Of a stretch of DNA of 64,000 nt, positions 9,286-26,270 are shown piece by piece. Source of the stretch: Ectopseudomonas alcaliphila (lineage in GTDB: Bacteria > Pseudomonadota > Gammaproteobacteria > Pseudomonadales > Pseudomonadaceae). Under the pieces are notes generated by a model. It was not told where the DNA came from, ran no database searches, and saw only the letters and a program-made list of their open reading frames with translations. Both the position numbers and the translations under genes were made by a program. Location of the stretch: assembly GCF_900101755.1 (NCBI RefSeq), contig NZ_FNAE01000001.1, positions 434,001-498,000 of the forward strand. Reading direction: 5' to 3'. The first letter of the stretch is position 1. Every line of letters begins with the position of its first letter.

Positions 9286-10680
9286 TCAAAAAAGCCGGTT
9301 GAGGCCGTCGAACGCGGCGACCCGATAGGCCTCGGCCATGGTCGGATAGTTGAAGGTGGTGTTGATGAAGTACTTGATGCTGTTGGCTTCACCCTTCTGG
9401 TTCATGATCGCCTGGCCGATATGGACGATCTCCGAGGCCTGATAGCCGAAGCAATGCACACCCAGCACTTCCAGGGTTTCACGGTGGAAGAGGATCTTCA
9501 GCATGCCTACCGGCTCCACCGAGATCTGCGCACGGGCCATGCCCTTGAAGAAGGCCTTGCCCACTTCGTAAGGCACCTTGGCCTGGGTCAGCTCACGCTC
9601 GGTCTTGCCGATCGAGCTGATCTCCGGAATGGTGTAGATGCCGGTCGGCACGTCATCGACGAAGCGCCAACTGCCGTTGTCGACGATGCTGCCGGCAGCG
9701 GAACGCCCCTGGTCGGCGGCGGCGCTGGCCAGGCTCGGCCAGCCGATCACGTCACCGGCGGCGTAGATGTTGCTGACCTCGGTGCGGTAATGCTCGTCGA
9801 CCTGGATCTGACCACGGCTGTTGACCGCGATGCCAATGTTCTCCAGACCCAGCTGATCGGTATTGCCGGTACGGCCGTTACACCAGAGCAGGGCGTCGGC
9901 CTTGATCTTCTTGCCCGACTTCAGGTGCAGGACCACACCGTTTTCCACACCCTCGATGCGCTCGTACTCTTCGTTGTGACGAATCAGCACGTTGTTGTTG
10001 CGCAGGTGATAGCTCAAGGCGTCGGAGATTTCCGAGTCGAGGAAGCTGAGCAGTTGATCGCGGTTGTCGATCAGGTCGACCAGCACACCCAGGCCACTGA
10101 AGATCGAGGCGTACTCGCAACCGATCACCCCAGCGCCGTAGATGATCAGACGGCGCGGCGTGTGGCCCAGGCTTAGAATGGTGTCGCTATCGTAGATACG
10201 CGGGTGGCGGAAATCGACATCGGCCGGGCGGTAGGGACGCGAACCGGTGGCGATGACGATCTGCTTGGCCACCAGCTTTTCCACCACACCATTGAGGCAG
10301 ACGACTTCGACCGTCTGCTCGTCAGCGAAGCTGGCGGTGCCGAAATAGGTGTCGATGCGGTTGCGCGCGTAGTAGCCGGTGCGCGAAGTGACCTGCTTGG
10401 CGATCACCTTCTCGGCGCTTTTCAACACGTCGGGGAAGGAGAACCAGCGCGGCTCGCCGATCTGGCGGAACATCGGGTTGGTGTTGAACTGCATGATCTG
10501 CCGCACCGAGTGGCGCAGCGCCTTGGACGGAATGGTGCCCAGGTGGGTGCAATTGCCGCCGACCAGCGGACGGTTGTCCACCACGGCCACCTTGCGCCCG
10601 GCCTTGGCCGCGTTCATCGCCGCGCCCTCGCCCGCCGGGCCGGAGCCCAGCACCACCACATCGTAGTTGTAGACCGCCAT
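9286..10680 (-). CDS. sthA: Soluble pyridine nucleotide transhydrogenase
   Basis: A 464-residue FAD enzyme that exchanges hydride between NADPH and NAD+, adjusting the two cofactor pools. The N-terminal FAD fold is [20 protein letters not shown]. The region equivalent to the lipoamide-dehydrogenase active site reads [16 protein letters not shown], with a single Cys instead of the redox pair, as expected for SthA. An NAD(P) fold ([19 protein letters not shown]) and a dimerisation domain follow. The ATG at 10680 has GAAGGAG upstream. It lies 96 bp after nqrM on the same strand and may have its own promoter there. The link to NADH-oxidising Nqr is metabolic, not proof of an operon. Confidence 0.96.
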   Translation of the reverse strand: MAVYNYDVVVLGSGPAGEGAAMNAAKAGRKVAVVDNRPLVGGNCTHLGTIPSKALRHSVRQIMQFNTNPMFRQIGEPRWFSFPDVLKSAEKVIAKQVTSRTGYYARNRIDTYFGTASFADEQTVEVVCLNGVVEKLVAKQIVIATGSRPYRPADVDFRHPRIYDSDTILSLGHTPRRLIIYGAGVIGCEYASIFSGLGVLVDLIDNRDQLLSFLDSEISDALSYHLRNNNVLIRHNEEYERIEGVENGVVLHLKSGKKIKADALLWCNGRTGNTDQLGLENIGIAVNSRGQIQVDEHYRTEVSNIYAAGDVIGWPSLASAAADQGRSAAGSIVDNGSWRFVDDVPTGIYTIPEISSIGKTERELTQAKVPYEVGKAFFKGMARAQISVEPVGMLKILFHRETLEVLGVHCFGYQASEIVHIGQAIMNQKGEANSIKYFINTTFNYPTMAEAYRVAAFDGLNRLF

Positions 10681-10776
10681 GTTTACTCCTTCAGATCAGG
10701 CCGGAGCGCTTGTGGCGCACCCTCGGCAGGGCCGGCAGCGGATAATAGCCACCGGCTATCAAAGCTACCACCCGGC

Positions 10777-11007
10777 TTAACGCTTGCTCGCGTCGTAAGC
10801 CAGGTCGGTGTTCGGCGTTTCGCTCTGGTCGCGATTGACCTCTTCGCACTTTTCACGGCTACCGCCGCAAATCGAGCATTCCTTCTCGATACCCAGGTTG
10901 GCGATGCCACCGCAGGAACCGGCGATGGGTTTGCGTCCCATGATCACGCCAACGGCCATCATGCCGACGACCAGAACCATGGCCAGAAATACAACCAGAA
11001 AAGTCAT
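10777..11007 (-). CDS. nqrM: Na+-NQR maturation protein NqrM (DUF539)
   Basis: A 76-residue protein with one N-terminal membrane helix (FLVVFLAMVLVVGMMAVGVI) and a soluble tail holding four cysteines in GSCGGIANLGIEKECSICGG. This matches NqrM, which is needed to assemble the Fe-cysteine centre of NqrD/NqrE in Na+-pumping NADH:quinone reductase. It overlaps the end of apbE by 4 bp and closes the nqr transcript, the usual place for this gene. Confidence 0.93.
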   Translation of the reverse strand: MTFLVVFLAMVLVVGMMAVGVIMGRKPIAGSCGGIANLGIEKECSICGGSREKCEEVNRDQSETPNTDLAYDASKR

Positions 11008-12029
11008 TGCTCATCTCCTGCAGCGAATAGCTGCTCGAATGCGGTCGTGCCATGTGTGACGAAACCCTCGCCCTCACGCGTCACGAAAAACGCCGCGATA
11101 CCGTTGCGCTCGGCGAAGGCCATGCCGGCATCCGGTCCAAGCACCATCAATAGGGTAGACAAGCCATCGGCGCGCAAGGTCGATGAATCTGCCACCGTCA
11201 CCGCCGCCAGCTTGTGGTTGACCGGCTTGCCGCTCAGCGGATCGAGCGTGTGCGAGTAGCGCTGGCCGTTCTCTTCGAAGTAGTTGCGGTAGTCACCCGA
11301 GGTGGAGATACCGTAACCATCGAGCTGCAGAACGCGTTGGGCCACCCGCTGATCGTCGCGCGGGGCTTCCAGGCCGATGCGCCAATGGCTGCCATCGGGC
11401 TTGAAGCCTGCCGCCTTGAGCTCACCGGTGGCCTCGACCAGATAACTGGTGACGCCCAGCTCGCCCAGACGCACCACGATCAGATCAACGGCATAGCCGG
11501 CCGCGATGCTGTTGAAGTCGACTTCCACATCGACATCCTTGCACAGCTGCTCGCCTTCGATCTTCAGGTGCTGCTGACCGACCCGCTGACGCACTTCGGC
11601 CAGACGCTCGGCATCCGGCACCGACTCGCCCTGCCCTTTGGGCCCGAAGCCCCAGAGGTCGAGCAAGGGTTCCAGCGTCAGGTCGAAATAGCCCTGGCTC
11701 TCCTGATGCAGACGATTGCCGGCACGCACCAGATCCAGCACGCCCTTGGGCATGGTCTGGCAGGTACCCGCAGGCGCACGGTTGAACTGCTCGATCAGCG
11801 AATCATCGCGATAGGTGGACATCTGCAGATCGATCTCGGCGAGGATCGCCTCGGTCGCGGCCTTGAGTTCGGCTTGCGGCGCGACACCTTCACTGCGGAC
11901 GTATTTGATCGAATAGGTGCTGCCCATGGTCGGGCCACCGAACTCTTCGATCCGTTCAGAATGCAAGCAGCCCGTTAGGGCTGCCGCCAAGGCGACAGCG
12001 ATAACGGGCTGGAGTACAGCAGACCTCAT
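11004..12029 (-). CDS. apbE: FAD:protein FMN transferase (flavinylates NqrB/NqrC)
   Basis: A 341-residue lipoprotein. A signal sequence ends in lipobox LTGC at residues 18-21, so the enzyme should be periplasmic and membrane-anchored. Family motifs are GGPTMGSTYSIKYV, VDFNSIAAGYAVDLIV, STSGDYRNYFEENG and SHTLDPLSGKPV. ApbE attaches FMN from FAD to a Thr in target proteins through a phosphoester bond, and the targets here are nqrB and nqrC of the same operon. The ORF stays open upstream into nqrF, but ATG 12027-12029 gives the signal peptide and starts 2 bp after the nqrF stop. Confidence 0.95.
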   Translation of the reverse strand: MRSAVLQPVIAVALAAALTGCLHSERIEEFGGPTMGSTYSIKYVRSEGVAPQAELKAATEAILAEIDLQMSTYRDDSLIEQFNRAPAGTCQTMPKGVLDLVRAGNRLHQESQGYFDLTLEPLLDLWGFGPKGQGESVPDAERLAEVRQRVGQQHLKIEGEQLCKDVDVEVDFNSIAAGYAVDLIVVRLGELGVTSYLVEATGELKAAGFKPDGSHWRIGLEAPRDDQRVAQRVLQLDGYGISTSGDYRNYFEENGQRYSHTLDPLSGKPVNHKLAAVTVADSSTLRADGLSTLLMVLGPDAGMAFAERNGIAAFFVTREGEGFVTHGTTAFEQLFAAGDEQ

Positions 12030-12031
12030 GC

Positions 12032-13255
12032 TTAGCCGCCGAAGTCGTCGAGAAGGATGTTCTCCGGCTCGACACCCAGGTCGGTCAGCATCTTGATCAC
12101 TGCGGCGTTCATCATGGGTGGACCGCACATGTAGAACTCGCAATCTTCCGGAGCCGGATGGTCCTTCAGGTAGTTCTCGTACAGCACGTTGTGGATGAAG
12201 CCCTTGAGGCCGGTCCAGTTGTCTTCCGGCTGTGGGTCGGACAGCGCCAGGTGCCACTGGAAGTTCGGGTTCTCGGCGGCCAGCTGATCGTACTCTTCGT
12301 TGTAGAACGACTCACGCATGGAGCGCGCGCCGTACCAGAAGCTGATCTTGCGCGTGGACTTCAGGCGCTTGAGCTGGTCGAAGATGTGCGAACGCATCGG
12401 CGCCATACCGGCACCACCACCGATGAAGACCATCTCGGCATCGGTGTCCTTGGCGAAGAATTCACCGAACGGTCCGTACACGGTGATCTTGTCGCCCGGC
12501 TTGAGGCTGAACACGTAGGAAGACATCTTGCCCGGTGGCAGATCGTCCTTGCCGGGGGGCGGCGAGGCGATACGGATGTTGAACTTCACCAGACCGCGCT
12601 CTTCCGGGTAGTTGGCCATGGAATAGGCACGGATCACGGTCTCGTCGACTTTGGACACGTACTTCCACTGGTTGAACTTGTCCCAGTCGCCGCGGTACTC
12701 CTCCTGGATGTCGAAGTCCTTGTAGTACACGGTGTGCGGCGGGCATTCCAGCTGCACATAGCCACCGGCACGGAAGTCGACGTTCTCGCCTTCCGGCAGT
12801 TTCAGCGTCAGCTCCTTGATAAAGGTGGCGACGTTGGGGTTGGAAACGACGGTGCATTCCCACTTCTTCACGCCGAAGACTTCTTCCGGCACTTCGATCT
12901 TCATGTCCTGCTTGACCGCGGCCTGGCAGGACAGGCGCCAACCCTCGCGGGCCTCGCGCTTGGTGAAGTGCGACTCTTCGGTGGAGAGCATCTCGCCACC
13001 GCCGGATTCGATGATGCACTTGCACTGGGCGCAGGTACCGCCGCCACCGCAAGCGGACGACAGGAAGATGCCGTTGTCGGCCAGGGTTTGCAGCAGCTTG
13101 CCGCCAGCCGGGACCACGATGGTTTTTTCGCCGTTGATTTCGATGTTCACGTCGCCGCTGGACACCAGCTTGGCGCGAGCAGCGAGAATGATCAGCACCA
13201 ACGCGAGAACGATGGCGGTGAACATGCCGATGGCGAGGAAGATTTCGTAATTCAT
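12032..13255 (-). CDS. nqrF: Na+-NQR subunit F (NADH dehydrogenase, 2Fe-2S/FAD)
   Basis: A 407-residue electron-input subunit: it oxidises NADH and passes electrons through FAD and a 2Fe-2S centre. An N-terminal membrane helix (residues 4-25) is followed by a ferredoxin domain with [15 protein letters not shown] and later LSCQ as cluster ligands. An FAD domain ([11 protein letters not shown]) and an NADH domain ([21 protein letters not shown]) come next. It ends in the conserved [11 protein letters not shown] 13255 has AAGGAT upstream. Confidence 0.97.
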   Translation of the reverse strand: MNYEIFLAIGMFTAIVLALVLIILAARAKLVSSGDVNIEINGEKTIVVPAGGKLLQTLADNGIFLSSACGGGGTCAQCKCIIESGGGEMLSTEESHFTKREAREGWRLSCQAAVKQDMKIEVPEEVFGVKKWECTVVSNPNVATFIKELTLKLPEGENVDFRAGGYVQLECPPHTVYYKDFDIQEEYRGDWDKFNQWKYVSKVDETVIRAYSMANYPEERGLVKFNIRIASPPPGKDDLPPGKMSSYVFSLKPGDKITVYGPFGEFFAKDTDAEMVFIGGGAGMAPMRSHIFDQLKRLKSTRKISFWYGARSMRESFYNEEYDQLAAENPNFQWHLALSDPQPEDNWTGLKGFIHNVLYENYLKDHPAPEDCEFYMCGPPMMNAAVIKMLTDLGVEPENILLDDFGG

Positions 13256-13270
13256 CTGTTCATCCTTTCC

Positions 13271-13879
13271 TTACAGCTGCACGCCGGAGAAGGACATGAA
13301 GCCCAGCGACATCAGACCGATGGTGATGAAGGTGATGCCCAGACCCTGCAGACCAGCCGGTACATCGCTGTACTTGAGCTTCTCGCGGATACCGGCCAGC
13401 GCGGCGATGGCCAGCGCCCAGGACACGCCCGCACCGATGCCGTAGACGGTGCTTTCGGCCAGGTTGTAGTCGCGCTCGACCATGAACAGCGAGCCACCCA
13501 TGATGGCGCAGTTCACGGTGATCAACGGCAGGAACACGCCGAGGGCGTTGTACAGCGCCGGCACGTACTTATCCAGGGTCATCTCGAGGATCTGAACCAG
13601 CGCCGCGATCACACCGATGAAGGTCAGCAGACCGAGGAACGACAGATCCACCTCAGGCAGACCGGCCCAGGCCAGCGCACCATCCTTGAGGATGTTGGTG
13701 TAGATCAGGTTGTTCACCGGCATGGTGATACCCAGCACCACGACCACGGCGATGCCGAGGCCGATGGCGGTTTCCACCTTCTTGGAGATGGCGATGAAGG
13801 TACACATGCCAAGGAAGAACGCCAGCGCCATGTTCTCGACGAACACCGCACGGACGAACAGGCTGATGTAATGTTCCAT
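13271..13879 (-). CDS. nqrE: Na+-NQR subunit E
   Basis: A 202-residue integral membrane subunit with six predicted helices. It starts [26 protein letters not shown] and contains [11 protein letters not shown], one of the half-helix motifs whose cysteine helps bind the intramembrane iron. With NqrD it forms the pseudo-symmetric core through which electrons cross the membrane. Start overlaps the nqrD stop by 1 bp (TAATG) and AAGGAGG lies 7 bases upstream. Confidence 0.97.
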   Translation of the reverse strand: MEHYISLFVRAVFVENMALAFFLGMCTFIAISKKVETAIGLGIAVVVVLGITMPVNNLIYTNILKDGALAWAGLPEVDLSFLGLLTFIGVIAALVQILEMTLDKYVPALYNALGVFLPLITVNCAIMGGSLFMVERDYNLAESTVYGIGAGVSWALAIAALAGIREKLKYSDVPAGLQGLGITFITIGLMSLGFMSFSGVQL

Positions 13880-14547
13880 TAATAGGCCTCCTTGCTGGAT
13901 ACCTGAGGCGCCATCTTGTAGGCGTTCTTCTCGATCTGGTCTTTCTTCCAGCTACGTACGGCCCAGATGAACAGACCGATCAGGAAGAAGGCAGAAGGCG
14001 GCAGCAGCAGCATGCCGTTTGGCTGATACCAACCACCGTCATTGATCACCGGCAGCACTTCGTAGCCCATCAGCTTACCCGCGCCGAACAGCTCGCGAAT
14101 GATGCCCAGGGCAATCAGAAACACGCTATAGCCCAGGCCATTGCCGATACCATCGAAGAACGACAGCACAGGTGGGTTCTGCATGGCGAAGGCCTCTGCG
14201 CGGCCCATCACGATGCAGTTGGTGATGATCAGACCGACGAACACCGACAGCTGCTTGGACAGCGAGTAGGCATAGGCCTTGAGCACCTGATCCACCACGA
14301 TTACCAGCGAGGCGATAATCACCATCTGCACGATCATGCGAATCGAGCTGGGGATCTGGCTGCGGATCATCGAAATGAACAGGTTGGAGAACGCACACAC
14401 CAGGGTCAGCGCGGCGGACATCACCAGCGCGGTCTGCAGGTTCGAGGTGACCGCCAGCGCCGAGCAGATCCCGAGAATCTGCAGACCGATGGGGTTGTTG
14501 TTGAACAGCGGATTAAGCAGGACTTCTTTTACAGTCGACTGCGACAT
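13879..14547 (-). CDS. nqrD: Na+-NQR subunit D
   Basis: A 222-residue membrane subunit, paralogous to NqrE. It begins [20 protein letters not shown] and carries the matching [14 protein letters not shown] and [16 protein letters not shown] half-helix motifs with the iron-binding cysteines. I chose ATG 14545-14547 over a TTG two codons upstream because GGGGAGG sits 7 bases before it and the family N-terminus fits. It begins just after the nqrC stop. Confidence 0.96.
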   Translation of the reverse strand: MSQSTVKEVLLNPLFNNNPIGLQILGICSALAVTSNLQTALVMSAALTLVCAFSNLFISMIRSQIPSSIRMIVQMVIIASLVIVVDQVLKAYAYSLSKQLSVFVGLIITNCIVMGRAEAFAMQNPPVLSFFDGIGNGLGYSVFLIALGIIRELFGAGKLMGYEVLPVINDGGWYQPNGMLLLPPSAFFLIGLFIWAVRSWKKDQIEKNAYKMAPQVSSKEAY

Positions 14548-14549
14548 GA

Positions 14550-15338
14550 TCAAGCCTCCCCTGCACGCAGGTTAGCGATAAACGGACCGAAGCCGTTCTG
14601 ACCGAGCCAGAACTTCAGCAGGTTGTCTACACCGTTGCCAGTCAGGGTAGCGCCGGCCAGGCCGTCGACCTGGTGTTCGGCTCTCGGGCTCTGCGGGTCT
14701 ACACCGCCCTTGACGACTTGCACAGCCAGATCGCCGTTTTCGTCGAACAAGGTCTTGCCCGGCCACTGGCCTGTCCACTTCGGATTATCTACCTCGCCCC
14801 CCAGGCCAGGCGTTTCGCCATGCTGGTAGAAGCCCATGCCAACCACGGTATTGAGGTCGCCCTTGACCGCAATGAAACCGTGCAGGGTCGACCACAGGCC
14901 GTAGCCACGTACCGGCAGGATCAGGGTTTCGACTTCACCGTCCTTTTCCACCATATAAACGGTGGTGTAACGCTCCTGACGCTTGATACCGGCGATATCC
15001 TCACTGCTCTTGAGCGCGCTGGAAGTCTTCGGATCCTTGGCCGCCTTGAGCGGGTCGAAGGTGATGGGGTCGAAGGCATCGGAGAACTTGCCATCCTCCA
15101 GATCCACCAGCTTGGCGGTGATGGTGCTGTCGAACAGTTCCTTGACCTTGGTGCCGGACATACCCGCTTCACCCAGGCCGGCAATGGCCAGGATGCTGCG
15201 CTGCTTGTCCAGCAGGCGGTTTTCAACCTGGGTCGGTTTCAGTGCAATCGCTGCGCCGGCGACGAACACCGAGCACACCAGACACACCAGCACGGCCACC
15301 GTCAGCGTGCGGACGGTGGATTCTTTTTGACTAGACAT
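14550..15338 (-). CDS. nqrC: Na+-NQR subunit C (covalent FMN)
   Basis: A 262-residue subunit with an N-terminal membrane helix (residues 9-31) and a periplasmic FMN-binding domain. The flavinylation site is read as [17 protein letters not shown] near the C-terminus, the [SA]GAT motif whose Thr takes FMN from ApbE. The start overlaps the end of nqrB by 8 bp, with GGAGG about 10 bases upstream. Confidence 0.97.
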   Translation of the reverse strand: MSSQKESTVRTLTVAVLVCLVCSVFVAGAAIALKPTQVENRLLDKQRSILAIAGLGEAGMSGTKVKELFDSTITAKLVDLEDGKFSDAFDPITFDPLKAAKDPKTSSALKSSEDIAGIKRQERYTTVYMVEKDGEVETLILPVRGYGLWSTLHGFIAVKGDLNTVVGMGFYQHGETPGLGGEVDNPKWTGQWPGKTLFDENGDLAVQVVKGGVDPQSPRAEHQVDGLAGATLTGNGVDNLLKFWLGQNGFGPFIANLRAGEA

Positions 15339-16542
15339 TGCGTGCCAGCCTCCGCTTGATATTGGCTTGAACGACGAAGTGGTCGATCAGCGGTGCAAAC
15401 AGGTTGGCGAACAGAATCGCCAGCATCATGCCCTCGGGGAAGGCCGGGTTGACCACGCGGATCAGCACCACCATCACACCGATCAGAGCACCAAAGATCC
15501 ACTTTCCGGTGTTGGTCATGGAGGCCGACACCGGGTCGGTGGCCATGAAGAACATGCCGAAGGCGAAGCCGCCTACCACCAGATGCCAGTACCAAGGCAT
15601 GGCGAACATCGGGTTGGTGGTGGAGCCGATCAGGTTGAGCAGCAGACTCAGACCGATCATACCCAGCATCACGCCGGCGACGATGCGCCAAGCGGCGATC
15701 TTGGTGATCAGCAGGACCAGGCCGCCGATGGCGATGGCCAGGGTGCTGGTCTCACCGAGCGAACCGTGAATGGTGCCAACGAAGGCGTCCATCCAGGTGA
15801 TGCCGTTGCTGATCACGTTCTCGATGCCGCCGGAGGCTGCCAGGCTCAGCGACGTGGCGCCGGCAAAACCATCGACCGCAGTCCATACCGCGTCACCCGA
15901 CATCTGCGCCGGATAGGCGAAGAACAGGAAGGCACGGCCGGTCAGTGCCGGGTTGAGGAAGTTCTTGCCGGTACCACCGAACACTTCCTTGCCGATCACC
16001 ACGCCGAAGCTGATGCCCAGGGCCACCTGCCACAGCGGAATGCTCGGCGGCAGGATCAGGGCGAACAGCACGGAAGTGACGAAGAAACCTTCGTTGACCT
16101 CATGCTTGCGGATCGAAGCGAACAGCACTTCCCAGAAACCGCCGACGATGAAGGTCACCGCGTAGACGGGCAGGAAGTAGGCTGCGCCCTGGATGAAGTT
16201 GTCCCACAGACTGCTCGGATCGAAACCCGCCAGCGAGCCGATCAGGGCGAAGCGCCAGCCTTCCTGGCTCGCCAGCAGCTCGGGGCTCTGAGCGAAGATC
16301 AGGTTGGCCTGGTAGCCGGTGTTCCACATGCCAAAGAACATCGCCGGGAAGGTGCACAGCCACACGGTGATCATCATGCGCTTGAGGTCGATGCCGTCGC
16401 GCACGTGAGCGGTGGTCTTGGTCACGCTACCAGGACGATAGAAGAAGGTGTCGATGGCCTCGTAGAGGGCATACCACTTCTCGTACTTGCCGCCCTTTTC
16501 GAAGTTGTGCTCGATCTTGTCGAGGAATGCACGAATGCCCAC
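15331..16542 (-). CDS. nqrB: Na+-NQR subunit B (covalent FMN, ubiquinone site)
   Basis: A 403-residue polytopic subunit that carries a covalent FMN and a riboflavin and takes part in quinone reduction and Na+ translocation. [12 protein letters not shown] is the flavinylation motif. Membrane helices run from about residue 55 to the end, for example WPGKTFL-type loops around [20 protein letters not shown]. The start is GTG (GTG GGC ATT CGT, giving MGIRAFLDK) with GAAGGAGGG about 6 bases upstream; nqrA stops just before it. Confidence 0.96.
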   Translation of the reverse strand: MGIRAFLDKIEHNFEKGGKYEKWYALYEAIDTFFYRPGSVTKTTAHVRDGIDLKRMMITVWLCTFPAMFFGMWNTGYQANLIFAQSPELLASQEGWRFALIGSLAGFDPSSLWDNFIQGAAYFLPVYAVTFIVGGFWEVLFASIRKHEVNEGFFVTSVLFALILPPSIPLWQVALGISFGVVIGKEVFGGTGKNFLNPALTGRAFLFFAYPAQMSGDAVWTAVDGFAGATSLSLAASGGIENVISNGITWMDAFVGTIHGSLGETSTLAIAIGGLVLLITKIAAWRIVAGVMLGMIGLSLLLNLIGSTTNPMFAMPWYWHLVVGGFAFGMFFMATDPVSASMTNTGKWIFGALIGVMVVLIRVVNPAFPEGMMLAILFANLFAPLIDHFVVQANIKRRLARNV

Positions 16543-16545
16543 GGA

Positions 16546-18143
<1,598 letters not shown>

Positions 18144-18175
18144 ATAAAAAAACGGGAGCCGAAGCTCCCGTCTTA
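18144..18175 (-). terminator. Rho-independent terminator of the GAPDH-like gene
   Basis: On the minus strand a 7-bp stem CGGGAGC / GCTCCCG with a CTTCGG-type tetraloop region is followed by a run of seven T. It lies just after the stop of the GAPDH-like gene. Confidence 0.92.
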
Positions 18176-18191
18176 CTTGCGACCCTGACGC

Positions 18192-19640
18192 TTAGCGTGG
18201 GAAGGCTGGCGGGTTGACCCCGGCCATGTCTTCCATCACGCGTACCACCTGGCAGCTGTAACCGAACTCGTTGTCGTACCAGACGTACAGCACGACGCGG
18301 TTATCGTTGACGATGGTGGCTTCGGCATCCACTACACCGGCGTGACGCGAGCCGACGAAGTCGGTCGATACCACTTCCTGCGAGCTGACGAAGTCGATCT
18401 GCTTCTGCAGATCCGAGTGCATGGCCATCTGGCGCAGGTACTCGTTGATCTCTTCGCGAGTGGTGGCCTTCTCAAGGTTCAGATTGAGGATGGCCATGGA
18501 CACGTTCGGCGTCGGCACGCGAATGGCGTTGCCGGTCAGCTTGCCCTTGAGCACCGGCAGCGCCTTGGCCGCAGCCGTGGCAGCGCCGGTTTCGGTGATG
18601 ACCATGTTCAGCGCGGCGCTACGACCACGACGACTGCCTTTATGGAAGTTGTCGATCAGGTTCTGGTCGTTGGTGTACGAGTGAACGGTCTCGACGTGAC
18701 CGTTGACGATGCCGTACTGATCATTGACGGCCTTGAGCACCGGCACGATGGCGTTGGTGGTGCAGGAGGCAGCGGAGATGATCTTGTCCTCAGCGGTGAT
18801 TTCGCTGTGGTTGATGCCGTGCACGATGTTCTTCAGCGCGCCTTTGCCAGGAGCGGTGAGGACAACGCGATCGACACCCGGACAAGCCAGATGCTGGCCA
18901 AGACCGTCAGCATCACGCCAGACACCGGTGTTATCCACCAGCAGGGCATTCTTGATGCCGTACTGGGTGTAATCCACTTCGGTCGGCGACTTAGCGTAGA
19001 TCACCTGAATCAGGTTGCCATTGGCGGTGAGGGTGTTGTTTGCCTCATCGATGGTGATGGTGCCGTTGAACTTGCCATGCACCGAGTCACGACGCAGCAG
19101 GCTGGCGCGCTTGACCAGGTCGTTCTCGGCGCCCTTGCGCACGACGATGGCGCGCAGACGCAGGCCGTCACCGCCACCGGTCTTCTCGATCAGGATACGT
19201 GCGAGCAGGCGGCCGATACGACCGAAGCCATACAGCACCACGTCGGTGCCTTCACGACCGGCGCCGTTCTGCTTGCCCACCACATCGGCCAGCTCGTCCT
19301 TGACGAACTGTTCGACGCCGCAGCCGGCACCTTCGGCCTTGAACTTGGCGACCAGCTTGCCCAGGTCCACGGAAGCGGCGCCCAGCTTGAGCTCGCTCAT
19401 GGCCTTGAGCATGGGGAAGGTGTCGTGCACCGACAGCTCGGTCTCATCGGCAAGGCGATGGCGAGCGAAACGGTGAGCCTTGAGGATGTCGATGACCGAA
19501 CGGTTGATCAGGCCACGGCCATAGATCGAGGTCACCACATTGTTGTTGCGATAGAGCTGACCAATCAGCGGAATCATCGCTTCCGCGAGGGCTTCACGAT
19601 CGATCCATTCACCGAGACACTGGTCGGGCTTCTGAGTCAC
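18192..19640 (-). CDS. gap: Glyceraldehyde-3-phosphate dehydrogenase-like protein (long form)
   Basis: A 482-residue protein of the GAPDH family. The NAD-binding motif VVLYGFGRIGRLLARILIE sits after about 130 extra N-terminal residues absent from classical 330-residue GAPDH. The catalytic motif is AASCTTNAIVPVLK with the active Cys, and WYDNEFGYSCQVVRVME is the usual C-terminal block. It should oxidise or form glyceraldehyde-3-phosphate in central metabolism. The cofactor and direction are unknown; in pseudomonads this long form is thought to be a second GAPDH. I prefer GTG 19638-19640 (MTQKPDQCLGEW) because GGAAGG lies 8 bases before it; ATG 19658 has no ribosome site. Confidence 0.88.
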   Translation of the reverse strand: MTQKPDQCLGEWIDREALAEAMIPLIGQLYRNNNVVTSIYGRGLINRSVIDILKAHRFARHRLADETELSVHDTFPMLKAMSELKLGAASVDLGKLVAKFKAEGAGCGVEQFVKDELADVVGKQNGAGREGTDVVLYGFGRIGRLLARILIEKTGGGDGLRLRAIVVRKGAENDLVKRASLLRRDSVHGKFNGTITIDEANNTLTANGNLIQVIYAKSPTEVDYTQYGIKNALLVDNTGVWRDADGLGQHLACPGVDRVVLTAPGKGALKNIVHGINHSEITAEDKIISAASCTTNAIVPVLKAVNDQYGIVNGHVETVHSYTNDQNLIDNFHKGSRRGRSAALNMVITETGAATAAAKALPVLKGKLTGNAIRVPTPNVSMAILNLNLEKATTREEINEYLRQMAMHSDLQKQIDFVSSQEVVSTDFVGSRHAGVVDAEATIVNDNRVVLYVWYDNEFGYSCQVVRVMEDMAGVNPPAFPR

Positions 19641-19727
19641 GGGCAGTACCTTCCACATGTAGGGGCTGAAAAAAGGGGCTACATTATGACGGCGCGCGCG
19701 GGCATGAGCAATGCGCGCCTGTCGCGA

Positions 19728-19757
19728 CTGACATTGACCACCAAGCCCCGCTACAAT
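19728..19757 (+). promoter_or_regulatory. Candidate sigma-70 promoter of mfd
   Basis: CTGACA at 19728-19733 and TACAAT at 19752-19757, spaced 18 bases, lie 33 bases before the mfd start. Read by eye only. Confidence 0.55.
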
Positions 19758-19789
19758 TCCCGGCCTTTCGTCACGACCGTGAGCCGCCC

Positions 19790-23227
<3,438 letters not shown>

Positions 23228-23238
23228 AGGACTCACAC

Positions 23239-23760
23239 ATGCGCCCATTGCACCTGATCGCCCTGCTGCTCTGCCTGCTGGCACCGAGCGCCTTTGCCGA
23301 ACGTCTTTATCAGGTCGAACTGCTGGTGTTCCGCCAGGCCGGCGAGCCGGTCGTCGCCCCCAAGGTGGCGCCGGACGACTGGGCGGGTACGGCATTGCCG
23401 ATCACCGGCAACGAACGCCCGACAACGCTCGATGCCGAGGCGGCCAAGCTCAATCCGGGCAGCGGCTACCAGGTTCTGCTGCACAAGGCCTGGAGCCAGA
23501 CCATCGGCAGTTCGCCGAGCCGAGTGGCCGTCAGCAGTGGTGAAGAGCACTTCGGCCATCACGCGGTCGAAGGCACCCTGAGTTTCACCCAGGAGCGCTT
23601 TGCCGATCTGGACCTGGAGCTGTGGATCAACCGATTCAGCGCCGACGGCCTGCTCGAGACCAGCGAACACATGAAAGTGGCCCAGCGCCTGAAAGACAAC
23701 AGCCTGACCTACCTGGACCATGGCAGCCTGGGCGCACTGGTACGCATCAGGCCGCTTTGA
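23239..23760 (+). CDS. CsiV-family exported protein
   Basis: A 173-residue protein with a signal peptide (MRPLHLIALLLCLLAPSAFA) and the CsiV-type opening RLYQVELLVFRQ. CsiV in Vibrio is a periplasmic peptidoglycan-binding partner of the transglycosylase CsgG-independent amylolytic/lytic system; the role in Pseudomonas is not known to me. The mature domain ends LGALVRIRPL. It lies 11 bp after mfd and is probably co-transcribed with it, as I recall for PA3002-PA3003. Confidence 0.78.
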   Translation: MRPLHLIALLLCLLAPSAFAERLYQVELLVFRQAGEPVVAPKVAPDDWAGTALPITGNERPTTLDAEAAKLNPGSGYQVLLHKAWSQTIGSSPSRVAVSSGEEHFGHHAVEGTLSFTQERFADLDLELWINRFSADGLLETSEHMKVAQRLKDNSLTYLDHGSLGALVRIRPL

Positions 23761-23778
23761 GCGAACAACGCGAAGGCA

Positions 23779-23802
23779 ATTGAGCGGCCAATGCCGCTCA
23801 AT
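23779..23802. repeat. Intergenic hairpin after the mfd unit
   Basis: ATTGAGCGGC, loop CAAT, GCCGCTCAAT: a perfect 10-bp stem between convergent genes. No T run follows, so termination by itself is doubtful. Confidence 0.5.
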
Positions 23803-23934
23803 CAAACATCGATGAATCAGGGGAGCGGCAACCCGGGCGGCGCGGGCTCGAAAAGCTTCGCCTCAACAAGGCTGCGCTGAGAACCTTATCTGATCGGCAT
23901 CATCCGCCTGGCCGTTTTCGTTACCACTAGACGG

Positions 23935-25681
<1,747 letters not shown>

Positions 25682-25693
25682 AAGCGTATTTCC

Positions 25694-26221
25694 TTACTTG
25701 AAGTCTGGGTCTGCAGCCCACTGCGGGCACGGCGCCTCATCGATACGCACCCCGCAGTGCGGTGGCACGCGCTCGAAAAGCGCCAGCATGTCGGCGTTAC
25801 GCAAACGGATGCAGCCATGGGACAACGGCGTCCCCATGGGTTCCGTATCCGGCGTGCCATGCAGATAGATGTATCGGCGAAAGGTATCGACCTCGCCCAG
25901 GCGATTGCGCCCTGGCTCGAGACCGCTTAACCAGAGAATGCGGGTGAGAATCCAGTCGCGGCCGGGAAACTGCTCGTGCAGCTCAGGCGACCACACCTCC
26001 CCTGTCCAGCGACGACCGCACAATACCGCGGCCACAGGCAAACCGCTGCCGATCTTCGCGCGCACCTGATGCAGCCCGCGCGGCGTGCAACCCGAGCCGC
26101 TGTGCTCGCCCGCCCCATTGAGCGCTGTGGAGACAGGCAAGCTCAACACCAGCCGCCCGGCACGGAAGCCGTAAAGCGCCTGATCGGCAATGGAAATATG
26201 GAGTAAATCGAGATCGGACAT
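25694..26221 (-). CDS. L,D-transpeptidase (YkuD domain)
   Basis: A 175-residue protein with the catalytic motif HGTPDTEPMGTPLSHGCIRL near residues 126-145; Cys in SHGCIR is the nucleophile. L,D-transpeptidases crosslink peptidoglycan between diaminopimelate residues or attach proteins to it. No obvious signal peptide is seen at MSDLDLLHISIADQALYG, which is unusual for an enzyme expected in the periplasm. Either export is atypical or the substrate is cytoplasmic. It lies 12 bp before nagZ on the same strand. Confidence 0.88.
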   Translation of the reverse strand: MSDLDLLHISIADQALYGFRAGRLVLSLPVSTALNGAGEHSGSGCTPRGLHQVRAKIGSGLPVAAVLCGRRWTGEVWSPELHEQFPGRDWILTRILWLSGLEPGRNRLGEVDTFRRYIYLHGTPDTEPMGTPLSHGCIRLRNADMLALFERVPPHCGVRIDEAPCPQWAADPDFK

Positions 26222-26270
26222 GGGCCGCTAGCTTAGCCGAAGGGCGAAGCCAAGCCCACCTGCCATCAGG

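Noticed and set aside
19734..19757. TTGACC as -35 for the mfd promoter
   Set aside because: Only 12 bases before TACAAT; CTGACA at 19728 has the proper 18-base spacing.
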